A stretch of 6,227 nt of DNA from contig DPAC01000137.1 of assembly GCA_003517675.1 (NCBI GenBank), positions 1-6,227 of the forward strand, in the 5' to 3' direction. Each line of letters starts with the position of its first letter. The stretch's first letter is position 1. The DNA comes from Porphyromonadaceae bacterium. Its GTDB lineage: Bacteria > Bacteroidota > Bacteroidia > Bacteroidales > Dysgonomonadaceae. Below are positions 1 to 5,830 of the stretch, piece by piece. The position numbers and the translations under genes were made by a program. The notes under the pieces were generated by a model that saw only the letters and a list, made by a program, of their open reading frames with translations, made no database searches and was not told the DNA's origin.

Positions 1-422
1 TCAACCATTTGAATCACAAACGACTGGCGTGTTGGTATATCAAATGCATTTGAAATGCCCAAAATAATGTTTAAAATAATTAAAACAGTGACATTGATAT
101 GATTCGTCAACACAAATATGGCTAATAATATGGCCTGAAGCATTGCTACAGCTTGCGTGATGATGATAATTTTACGTTTGTCATACCTATCCGCAAGCAC
201 ACCGGCAAAGGGTGCAATTAAAAAAGTGGGAAGTTGACCGGCAAACATCACAAATCCCAGCAGAAAAGGAGAATTTGTTACGCTATAAATTAACCAACTT
301 AAAGCAACTTGTTGAATCCATGTACCAACCAAAGATAAGCTTTGTCCATAAAAAAACAGGCGGTAATTTTTATTTCTTAAAGCCCTGAATAAGTCGTAGA
401 AAAAATCTTTATTGAAACTCAT
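1..422 (-). CDS. MFS family efflux transporter, N-terminal part (cut by window edge)
   Basis: This is an inner-membrane secondary transporter of the major facilitator superfamily, probably a drug or siderophore exporter like the EntS/MFS_3 group. The ATG at 422-420 opens 140 codons that run off the left edge without a stop. The translation shows a short cytoplasmic N-terminus and four hydrophobic segments at about residues 27-48, 53-76, 85-105 and 111-127. Between segments 2 and 3 lies GVLADRYDKRK (residues 74-84), a good match to MFS loop motif A (G-x3-D-R-x-x-R-K). After segment 4 comes DIPTRQSFV (128-136), a motif I associate with MFS_3-type proteins. A purine-rich AGGAA sits just before the start. 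Codons are AT-rich, unlike the glycosidase genes. The family is clear. The substrate cannot be told, because about two thirds of the protein lies outside the window. Confidence 0.88.
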   Translation of the reverse strand, partial: MSFNKDFFYDLFRALRNKNYRLFFYGQSLSLVGTWIQQVALSWLIYSVTNSPFLLGFVMFAGQLPTFLIAPFAGVLADRYDKRKIIIITQAVAMLQAILLAIFVLTNHINVTVLIILNIILGISNAFDIPTRQSFVIQMV

Positions 423-449
423 TTCCTAATATTTTTATTTCCAGACGTT

Positions 450-527
450 GCGGAAAAAAACCGCCGGCATTAGCCGCGTATACTTTACTCGGCTTTAGCC
501 GAAGTATAACCCACCTACTTCAGTGGG
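450..527. repeat. Cluster of four hairpins, REP/IS200-like dispersed repeat (candidate)
   Basis: Four stem-loops follow one another with almost no spacing. GCGG/CCGC closes a seven-A loop (450-464). CGGC/GCCG closes a four-base loop (465-476). TATACTT/AAGTATA is an outer stem around the inner stem CGGCT/AGCCG, with a TACT bulge at 486-489 (479-508). CCCAC/GTGGG closes an eight-base loop (510-527). This density of palindromes is typical of REP-type sequences mobilised by IS200-like (RAYT) transposases, or of IS200/IS605 ends. No transposase gene is visible here. The pairing is seen directly; the assignment to the REP class is inference. Confidence 0.5.
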
Positions 528-630
528 AGGGAGTCGGGCAATGCTGACCGGATAAATTTCAGAAAATTGGGGCTGCGGCTGCAAGGTTTCGTCCCAATGT
601 TGTAAGTTTGTTCTGACAGACAAAAACGTA

Positions 631-638
631 CAAAGGTA
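631..638 (-). promoter_or_regulatory. Candidate Bacteroidota promoter (-7 box) for the MFS gene
   Basis: On the minus strand this reads TACCTTTG, an exact match to the Bacteroidota -7 consensus TAnnTTTG. The expected TTTG -33 box is poor: TTCTGG at 660-655 is the closest sequence at roughly suitable spacing. A 7-base palindrome, AAAAAAT-C-ATTTTTT (640-654), lies directly upstream, inside the spacer. The predicted start of transcription is near 620-626. Confidence 0.4.
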
Positions 639-683
639 CAAAAAATCATTTTTTCCAGAAGCCGGCATGCCAACAAATCATGA

Positions 684-1470
684 AAACTCTTTCTGGAGAA
701 GCTTTGGGAGACCACCGGCGACATCCAGATAGAGATCAATCTAAAAAATTATCTCTATACGATGACCAAAAACTTTATTCTGAATTTAATTGCCAGGAAG
801 ATAAAGTCTACTGGAGAATATCCCATCAGTGATTATACGGAGCCGGGATGGACGGTAGAATTATATGTCAACAACGTGATTGTGGATTATCAGACTGCCG
901 ATGCTTCCGGATTTTACAGTTTTGATGTGCCTTTGGTTTACGGAACGTCGGAGGTTATGTTGAAATTTTACGGCCCTTACGGCGAAGAACGTGTCGAAGA
1001 GCAGTGGGAGTAAAATACCCTTCCTGACCGCCTCGGTTACCGTTAGCATCAGTCGTTGGTCATTTCAGCAAAATGTTTATGAAAATTCGACTTATAATCT
1101 GTCCAATTGTATCCATTTCCGCTTTCATGGGGAAGATCAATTTCAACCTGGGCACTTTGCGAGCTGGCTTAAAAATGGTGATCCTGTGGTGTATGGCAAT
1201 CTTGGATTGGGGTTCAGGACAGATCGCGGCTTTACGTTCAGGCCACAGAGACAGATTGATTTCATTAAGGGGGAGATCACTTCAGTGAAAGCCGAACTTG
1301 AAAAACGAATATTCCGATCGGGATATGTATCTGTTGTGGGTGAGAAAAATTTCCGATCGGATTATGGTGGTGTTACTTTGTCATTCCGCTGGGATCTTCC
1401 TTTTGCCCAAACCAATTTGTCTGCCCGTGTTTCCAACAATGAAAATATCAAGCCAAAGCCAAAGCCCTGA
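684..1470 (+). pseudogene. Decayed Bacteroidota outer-membrane surface protein (Ig-like plus beta-barrel fragments)
   Basis: Two open stretches in different frames read like parts of one large protein. The first runs from codon 684 (no stop since 681-683) to TAA 1011-1013. The only ATG early in it, at 762, may be internal. It contains an Ig-like beta-sandwich segment with PGWTVELYVNN, DASGFYSFDVPL and FYGPYGEERVEEQ. The second frame, shifted by +1, is open to TGA 1468-1470 and holds alternating barrel-type strands, including VVYGNLGLGFRTDRGFTFRP and FRWDLPFAQTNLSA. From memory, related Bacteroidota proteins with a carboxypeptidase-regulatory or usher-like layout are over 1000 residues long, with a long stretch between these two parts that is missing here. 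The N-terminus and extreme C-terminus are also absent. I infer an internal deletion plus a frameshift in a dead gene. Two short independent genes are possible but less likely. Confidence 0.65.
729..758. repeat. Perfect 8-base inverted repeat
   Basis: ATAGAGAT (729-736) and ATCTCTAT (751-758) can pair perfectly around a 14-base AT-rich loop. The repeat ends three bases before the ATG at 762 and lies inside the open frame of the pseudogene, so it may be coincidental. No poly-T tract follows it, which argues against a terminator. Confidence 0.4.
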
Positions 1471-1613
1471 GCTGAGCCAAAAGGTTGCCTGAGCATTGCC
1501 AAATGACGACACAAAATCACTGAAAGTAAATTTTTAAGCAAAATTCCTTTGGAGTTTAAAAATAAAGTATTAAACTTGCAACAAATGAATAATTCAAGCT
1601 TTCATGAACAACC

Positions 1614-1646
1614 TTGTGAAACTTGACAGTTAAATCATTAAATTTG
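1614..1646 (+). promoter_or_regulatory. Candidate promoter for hicBA
   Basis: TAAATTTG at 1639-1646 matches the Bacteroidota -7 consensus TAnnTTTG exactly. A TTG at 1614-1616 could be the -33 element, although the 22-base spacer is slightly long. Transcription would begin near 1651, about 10 bases before the ATG at 1662. That would leave a very short leader and exclude the upstream TTG at 1623 as a start codon. Confidence 0.3.
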
Positions 1647-1661
1647 GGAAAAATAAGAAAA

Positions 1662-1889
1662 ATGAGAGACTATAAGTTCACTGCAGAAATAACCAGGGAT
1701 AACGAAGTTAATCAATACATTGGGATTATACCCGTGTTGCCTGGAGCTCATACACAGGCCCCGACATTAGATGAATTATATCAAAACCTTCAGGATGTTG
1801 TACAATTATGTTTGCAGGAAATGACAGAGGAAGAAATTAAAGATTTACCTGATTTTGTGGGCTTTCAACAAATATCAGTAGCTATATGA
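1662..1889 (+). CDS. hicB: HicB family antitoxin (short form)
   Basis: This is the antitoxin of a type II toxin-antitoxin pair and should bind and neutralise the HicA mRNA interferase encoded just downstream. The 75-residue product shows the compact HicB fold, a degenerate RNase H-like domain. Strand residues YKFTAEI (4-10) are followed by YIGIIPVLPGAHTQAPTLDE (19-38), the HicB core with the G-x-x-T-x-A-x-T-x-x-E pattern, and then a helix (about 38-60). No C-terminal helix-turn-helix or ribbon-helix-helix is present, so the protein matches the short HicB class and how it would autoregulate is unclear. I chose the ATG at 1662, because MRDYKFTAEI is the usual beginning of such proteins. A TTG at 1623 would add 13 residues without homologous features and would overlap the likely promoter. 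The stop overlaps the hicA start by four bases (ATGA), which implies translational coupling. Confidence 0.87.
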   Translation: MRDYKFTAEITRDNEVNQYIGIIPVLPGAHTQAPTLDELYQNLQDVVQLCLQEMTEEEIKDLPDFVGFQQISVAI

Positions 1890-2122
1890 GCACGAAGGTA
1901 CCGATTGTGCAGGTAAAAATATTTGAAAAACTTCTTTTCTACTTAGGCTTTGAAGTCAAACGTCAAAGGGGGAGTCATGTGTTTTATCGTCATCCTGACG
2001 GCAGATATACAACTCTCCCACATCATGGAAACCAAGATATCGGGCGTTCTTTGACCCGACAAATATTGAAAGAGATCAATATTACTCCGGAAGAATTTTC
2101 AAAGCTACTAAAAGAAATTTAG
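1886..2122 (+). CDS. hicA: HicA family mRNA interferase toxin
   Basis: This is the toxin of the HicBA pair, a small ribosome-independent RNase with a double-stranded-RNA-binding-like fold that cleaves mRNA when not held by HicB. The 78-residue length is normal for the YcfA/HicA family. Family marks are visible: an N-terminal helix with FEKLLFYLGFEVKRQ (13-27), then RGSHVFYRHPDGR (28-40) with the catalytic histidine expected at H31 in the G-S-H motif, then TTLPHHGNQDIGRSLTRQIL (42-61) and a final helix beginning at ITPEEF (66-71). Nothing suggests inactivation. The ATG at 1886 overlaps the hicB stop, so both are made from one mRNA. The order antitoxin-toxin is the reverse of the E. coli hicAB operon but is common elsewhere. 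Such pairs act in stress response, phage defence or stabilisation of accessory DNA; which applies here cannot be told. Confidence 0.9.
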   Translation: MSTKVPIVQVKIFEKLLFYLGFEVKRQRGSHVFYRHPDGRYTTLPHHGNQDIGRSLTRQILKEINITPEEFSKLLKEI

Positions 2123-2260
2123 CCCTTGTATTCGTTACTTTTTTTCTTTCATCCTGTCTGATGCCATCGTTTTTACCTTTCCGAAAAGTTTAGTAAGAAA
2201 CCACGATAGCCATGTGAACGTTTCGATTGGTTGGGAATATCTCTTATTTTTTGGTTAATA

Positions 2261-2292
2261 TTGTGGAAATATCCCGGGGATGAGTATATTTG
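2261..2292 (+). promoter_or_regulatory. Candidate Bacteroidota promoter for the GH16-GH3 operon
   Basis: TATATTTG at 2285-2292 matches the -7 consensus TAnnTTTG exactly. TTG at 2261-2263 lies 21 bases upstream, in the place expected for the -33 element. The spacer carries an odd-centred palindrome, ATCCC-G-GGGAT (2271-2281), which could be an operator. Transcription would begin near 2297-2300, leaving a leader of about 185 bases before the GH16 start. Confidence 0.45.
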
Positions 2293-2435
2293 CTCCGTAA
2301 TCTGATTTCTCCGTGCAAAAAGAGATACCTGACTATAGCAGAAACGAAGACCATGCTTTATTCATTTTACTAAAGAACAAACAGCTTTATTCTCTGAGCG
2401 CACTTACGCTGAACCATATGTCCCAAAAGGAGAGG

Positions 2436-2474
2436 ATGCCAGGCTTGGATAATAAAGTCTACGTTTTCCTCTGA
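2436..2474 (+). other. Possible 12-codon leader peptide with strong Shine-Dalgarno
   Basis: ATG at 2436 is preceded by AAAAGGAGAGG, the strongest Shine-Dalgarno-like sequence in the window, and the frame MPGLDNKVYVFL stops at 2472-2474, ten bases before the GH16 ATG. It is the in-frame end of a longer ATG-less frame. It could couple translation to the GH16 gene or be chance. Evidence is thin. Confidence 0.2.
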
Positions 2475-2484
2475 TCATTTTTCA

Positions 2485-3360
2485 ATGGACAAGATGAAAA
2501 TGAACAATTTGCTATTTATGCTTCTGGTGATGCTCTCTCCCTACGTTGAGAAGAACAGCCCTGAGGTCAATTCGCCCAAGCCTGGGGAAGAGGTGAAACG
2601 GAGTTTTAACCATGTGCCGGAGGGTTATTCACTGGTTTGGCAGGATGAATTCAACGAGGAACGGTTAAGCGGCGGCAAGCCTGCCCTGCCAAACAGTGAG
2701 AAGTGGTGGTACGAGAACCTCCCTAAGGGAGCGGTCAACAACGAACTGCAGACCTATGTGGGCGGCTTTCGCGGTACAGATACCGTGGCGGCCATTCACG
2801 ACGGCACACTGAAGATCATCGCCCAAAAGAGCGGTGCCGATATCATCTCGGCACGCATCAATACCATTGATGCCTGGACGTATGGATACTTCGAGGCACG
2901 ACTGCGGGTGCCGGGTGGTAAAGGTACGTGGCCTGCCTTCTGGATGCTGCCAAAGAAAGAGCATCTCAACTGGCCCCTCGACGGGGAGATTGATATCATG
3001 GAGTATGTGGGATACGAACCCAACGTGGTGCACTGCACGGTGCACACCGGTGCCTACAACCATATGATCGGTACACAGAAAGGGGAACAGAAGACCATTT
3101 CCGGTGCAGAGACCCAGTTCCACATCTACGCCGTGGAATGGACGGCCGATTACATCAAAGGGTTTGTAGACGGTGAGGAGTATTTTCAGTTCTACAACGA
3201 CGGTGCCGGCAACAAGGAGACCTGGCCTTTCAATGTGCCTTTCTACCTGAAACTGAACCTGGCATGGGGTGGCGACTGGGGCGGAGCACAAGGTGTGGAT
3301 GAGTCTAAACTGCCTGCCACCTACGAGATCGATTATGTGCGGGTGTATCAGAAGAAATAG
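2485..3360 (+). CDS. GH16 family endo-beta-1,3-glucanase (laminarinase-like)
   Basis: This is an endo-acting glycoside hydrolase that should cleave beta-1,3-containing glucans (laminarin or mixed-linkage glucan) with retention of configuration. The 291-residue product is a single GH16 jelly-roll domain after a short N-terminal leader. The catalytic motif is E168-I-D170-I-M-E173: nucleophile E168, assisting D170, acid/base E173, with the extra Met (beta-bulge form) typical of laminarinases. Other family marks are YGYFEARLRVPGGKGTWPAF (133-152), VHCTVHTG (182-189), WGGDWGG (261-267) and the closing strand YEIDYVRVYQK (280-290). The leader has a hydrophobic stretch (about 9-18), but there is no lipobox cysteine and no clear cleavage site, which is unusual for this group. 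ATGs at 2485, 2494 and 2500 are all possible starts. The GH3 gene follows after 73 bases, probably in one operon. Whether the true substrate is laminarin, mixed-linkage glucan or another glucan cannot be decided here. Confidence 0.92.
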   Translation: MDKMKMNNLLFMLLVMLSPYVEKNSPEVNSPKPGEEVKRSFNHVPEGYSLVWQDEFNEERLSGGKPALPNSEKWWYENLPKGAVNNELQTYVGGFRGTDTVAAIHDGTLKIIAQKSGADIISARINTIDAWTYGYFEARLRVPGGKGTWPAFWMLPKKEHLNWPLDGEIDIMEYVGYEPNVVHCTVHTGAYNHMIGTQKGEQKTISGAETQFHIYAVEWTADYIKGFVDGEEYFQFYNDGAGNKETWPFNVPFYLKLNLAWGGDWGGAQGVDESKLPATYEIDYVRVYQKK

Positions 3361-3388
3361 AGTCAAGAGTCAAGACAAAAGACAAAAG
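3361..3388 (+). repeat. 7-base tandem repeat array
   Basis: Four consecutive heptamers lie directly after the GH16 stop codon: AGTCAAG twice (3361-3374), then ACAAAAG twice (3375-3388). The two units differ at two positions, so they may come from one ancestral heptamer. The array fills the first part of the 73-base gap before the GH3 gene and contains no hairpin, so it is not a terminator. Confidence 0.75.
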
Positions 3389-3433
3389 AACCAAAACTCT
3401 AAGCTTACAACTTACCGCTTAAAACATCATTCA

Positions 3434-5782
3434 ATGAACATGAACAAATTCATCAATTTTCTTTTCTTCATTCCATTGCTGATCGCCTGCAACACAGGCG
3501 CAGAGAAAGTCGGAATGAAAACAGATGCTGCCATCGAGAAAAAGATCGACAGCATCATGGCGCAGATGACCCTCGAAGAGAAGGTGGGGCAGATGGCACA
3601 ATATACAATAGACGTGATTGGAAAGGGCGGTGGCTTATATGCAAGCGACGAGCCGTTTGAGGTGGACCCGTCAATGCTCGACACCGTGATCGGGAAATAC
3701 AAGGTTGGCTCTATCCTCAACACGGCCAACAACCGCGCCCGGACTACCGAAGTGTGGGAAAAGACCATTCGAGCCATTCAGGAAAGGGCATTGCAGGAGA
3801 CGGGGATACCGGTGATCTACGGCATCGATGCCATTCACGGCACGACTTATACCGCCGGCGCAACCTTCTTCCCGCAAGGGATAGGGATGGCGGCTACCTT
3901 CAATACCGACCTGATGGAAGAGGGCTCGCGCATTTCAGCTTATGAGACGCGGGCCAGCAATATTCCCTGGACCTTTTCACCGACGATGGACCTGGGACGG
4001 GATGCTCGCTGGCCGCGCCAGTGGGAGAGCTACGGCGAGGATGCCTACCTCAATGCCCGGATGGCTGTGGCCTCCACCCTCGGCTTCCAGGGAAACGACA
4101 GGAACAGTGTCGGGAATCAGCGTATCGCCGCCTGCCTGAAGCACTACATGGGCTACGGGGTACCTGTCTCGGGAAAAGATCGCACCCCCGCACTGATCTC
4201 CGAAAGCGAGTTGCGCGAGAAATACTTTGAACCTTTCCGGGCCGCTATCATGGAGGGTGGCGCACTCTCTGTAATGGTGAACTCGGGCATCATCAACGGA
4301 GTCTCCACCCATGCCGATCATCGGCTGCTTACAGGATGGCTGAAGGAGGAACTTGCGTTCGACGGGGTAATTGTGACCGACTGGGCAGATGTGCAGAACC
4401 TGCTCTCGCGCGACCATGTGGCCGCTGATTACAAGGAGGCGGTCAAGACGGCGATCAATGCCGGCATCGATATGGTGATGGAGCCCTACAATCTTGCCTT
4501 CTGTCCCACGCTGGTACAGCTGGTTGAAGAGGGTGAAGTGCCGATGGAACGGATCGATGACGCGGTACGCAGGGTATTACGATTAAAATATCGACTTGGG
4601 CTCTTCGAACGTCCTTACTGGTCGCGCGAGGAATACCCCGATTTTGGGAGCAGTGAGAACGAAGCGGTTGCAAAAGCTGCGGCCGATGAGTCGATTACCT
4701 TGCTGAAAAATGAAAACAACCTCCTTCCATTGCCTGCCAATGCCCGTATTCTTGTGGCAGGCCCCAACGCCAACTCCATGCGGACGCTTAACGGCGGGTG
4801 GAGCTATTCGTGGCAGGGAGAGAAGGTGGAGGAGTTTGCACAGGACTACAATACCATCTACGAGGCGTTGCAAAATAAGTTCGGTGCCGCCAACGTGCAG
4901 CATGAACCGGGCGTCACCTATAAGATGGACGGTCAGTACTTCGAGGAGAACCCGCCTGAGATTGGGAAGGCTGTCGCAGCTGCAAGAGGGGCCGACTACA
5001 TCGTGCTCTGCCTGGGTGAAAATTCTTATTGCGAAACACCCGGCAACCTGGATGAACTGTCCCTGTCTGAAAATCAGACAGCCTTGGCCCTGGCGCTGCA
5101 ACAAACCGGCAAGCCGGTGATCCTGGTGCTGAACGAAGGACGGCCGCGACTGATTCGCAAGATCGAGCCGGCTTCGGCCGCGATTATTCAGGCTTACCTG
5201 CCCGGCAACTTCGGAGGCGAAGCCCTGGCTGATATTCTGAGCGGCGATGTAAACCCCAGCGGCAAGCTGCCTTACACCTATCCGAAATTTGAACAGGGGT
5301 TGATCACCTACGACCACAAACCGAGCCAGTACCTGGAGAATAAAATGGAGGGTGCATATGACTACGGTGCGCAAACCTCGGTACAATACCCGTTCGGATA
5401 TGGACTGAGCTATACCACCTTTGAATACGCCAATCTGCAGGTGGATAAAACAAATTTCGCCTGGGATGATACGATCACTGTATCGGTGGATGTCACCAAC
5501 AGCGGAGACAGGGAAGGAAAAGAGGCGGTGCTGCTCTTCAGCAGCGACCTCGTGGCATCACTCTCGCCCGATGTGCGCCGCCTGAGAGCGTTTGAGAAGA
5601 TCTCACTGAAGCCGGGAGAGATGCAGACCGTTACCTTCGAACTGAAAGGTGAAGAGCTGGCATTTGTCAATGAACAGGGACGCTGGACACTCGAGGAGGG
5701 CGATTTCATGCTGCAGGCGGGGGATCAGACAGCCGGTATTCATTGTACATCAACCAAAATCTGGGAAACGCCCAACAAATAA
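3434..5782 (+). CDS. GH3 family beta-glucosidase lipoprotein
   Basis: This is an exo-acting glycoside hydrolase that releases glucose from the non-reducing end of beta-gluco-oligosaccharides, the expected products of the GH16 enzyme. I chose the ATG at 3434 (782 residues; ATG 3440 is nearly equivalent), because it gives a lipoprotein signal ending in L16-I-A-C19. The frame stays open further upstream, but only by overlapping the GH16 gene. The N-terminal barrel contains GRDARWPRQWESYGED (188-203), KHYMGYG (236-242) and the nucleophile D316 in GVIVTDW. The second domain (about 420-615) carries GENSYCETPGNLDELSL (528-544), where E534 or E529 is the likely acid/base. The FnIII-like C-terminal domain begins after QYPFGYGLSY (651-660) and includes RRLRAFEKISLKPGE (715-729). 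The length is normal for three-domain BglX-type enzymes. The residues after C19 (NTGAEK) lack a strong acidic surface-export signal, so I infer the periplasmic face. A strong terminator follows. Confidence 0.95.
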   Translation: MNMNKFINFLFFIPLLIACNTGAEKVGMKTDAAIEKKIDSIMAQMTLEEKVGQMAQYTIDVIGKGGGLYASDEPFEVDPSMLDTVIGKYKVGSILNTANNRARTTEVWEKTIRAIQERALQETGIPVIYGIDAIHGTTYTAGATFFPQGIGMAATFNTDLMEEGSRISAYETRASNIPWTFSPTMDLGRDARWPRQWESYGEDAYLNARMAVASTLGFQGNDRNSVGNQRIAACLKHYMGYGVPVSGKDRTPALISESELREKYFEPFRAAIMEGGALSVMVNSGIINGVSTHADHRLLTGWLKEELAFDGVIVTDWADVQNLLSRDHVAADYKEAVKTAINAGIDMVMEPYNLAFCPTLVQLVEEGEVPMERIDDAVRRVLRLKYRLGLFERPYWSREEYPDFGSSENEAVAKAAADESITLLKNENNLLPLPANARILVAGPNANSMRTLNGGWSYSWQGEKVEEFAQDYNTIYEALQNKFGAANVQHEPGVTYKMDGQYFEENPPEIGKAVAAARGADYIVLCLGENSYCETPGNLDELSLSENQTALALALQQTGKPVILVLNEGRPRLIRKIEPASAAIIQAYLPGNFGGEALADILSGDVNPSGKLPYTYPKFEQGLITYDHKPSQYLENKMEGAYDYGAQTSVQYPFGYGLSYTTFEYANLQVDKTNFAWDDTITVSVDVTNSGDREGKEAVLLFSSDLVASLSPDVRRLRAFEKISLKPGEMQTVTFELKGEELAFVNEQGRWTLEEGDFMLQAGDQTAGIHCTSTKIWETPNK

Positions 5783-5794
5783 AAAGGATGAATG

Positions 5795-5830
5795 AAAAAA
5801 ATAAACCGGCACTGACCGGTTTATTTTTTT
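5795..5830. terminator. Bidirectional rho-independent terminator
   Basis: A perfect 15-base-pair stem (5795-5809 with 5816-5830) closes a six-base loop. The core is CCGG/CCGG, flanked by A-rich and T-rich arms that serve as the U-tract in both directions. It lies 12 bases after the GH3 stop and includes the stop codon of the convergent HRDC gene (5821-5823). Confidence 0.9.

Larger units (their letters stand above)
423..683. other. Non-coding region upstream of the MFS gene
   Basis: No convincing gene lies here. It holds a cluster of hairpins (450-527), a weak inverted repeat ATTGGG (566-571) / CCCAAT (593-598), and a minus-strand promoter candidate (631-638). A 74-codon minus-strand open frame (739-515) crosses the area but shows no domain and runs into the hairpin DNA, so I do not call it. 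If the promoter is right, the transporter mRNA would carry a leader of about 200 bases containing all four hairpins. Confidence 0.6.
2123..2484 (+). other. AT-rich intergenic leader between hicA and the GH16 gene
   Basis: These 362 bases carry no convincing full gene. They contain a promoter candidate (2261-2292) and a short open frame without an ATG start (GTG 2313 to TGA 2472-2474, 53 codons, no recognisable domain). The 3' end of that frame forms a possible 12-codon leader peptide (2436-2474). No hairpin terminator was found after hicA, only a T-rich run at about 2139-2146, so some read-through from hicBA is possible. The base composition is like the DNA to the left, not like the glycosidase genes. 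Confidence 0.6.

Noticed and set aside
515..739. 74-codon minus-strand open frame between the MFS gene and the pseudogene
   Set aside because: It has no domain and runs through the promoter candidate and into the hairpin repeat.
680..834. Plus-strand frame starting at ATG 680 (MKTLSGEALGD...)
   Set aside because: It is out of frame with the recognisable Ig-like segment and shows no family features.
1623..1661. TTG start extending HicB by 13 residues
   Set aside because: The extension has no family features and contains the candidate -7 box; ATG 1662 begins exactly at the usual HicB N-terminus.
2132..2236. Minus-strand frame reading ETFTWLSWFLTKLFGK near its middle
   Set aside because: It looks a little protein-like but is only 34 codons without a start codon, and it matches nothing I recognise; chance cannot be excluded.
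2665..3366. Long minus-strand open frame (233 codons) opposite GH16
   Set aside because: It lies wholly antisense to a well-supported gene, has no recognisable motif, and long antisense frames are common opposite GC-rich coding sequence.
3269..3433. N-terminal extension of the GH3 frame by 55 codons
   Set aside because: It overlaps the conserved end of GH16 in another frame and precedes a perfect lipoprotein signal that begins at 3434, so it is a chance open frame.
4583..5386. Long minus-strand open frame (267 codons) opposite GH3
   Set aside because: Shadow frame of the GH3 gene; no domain, no signal, no promoter.
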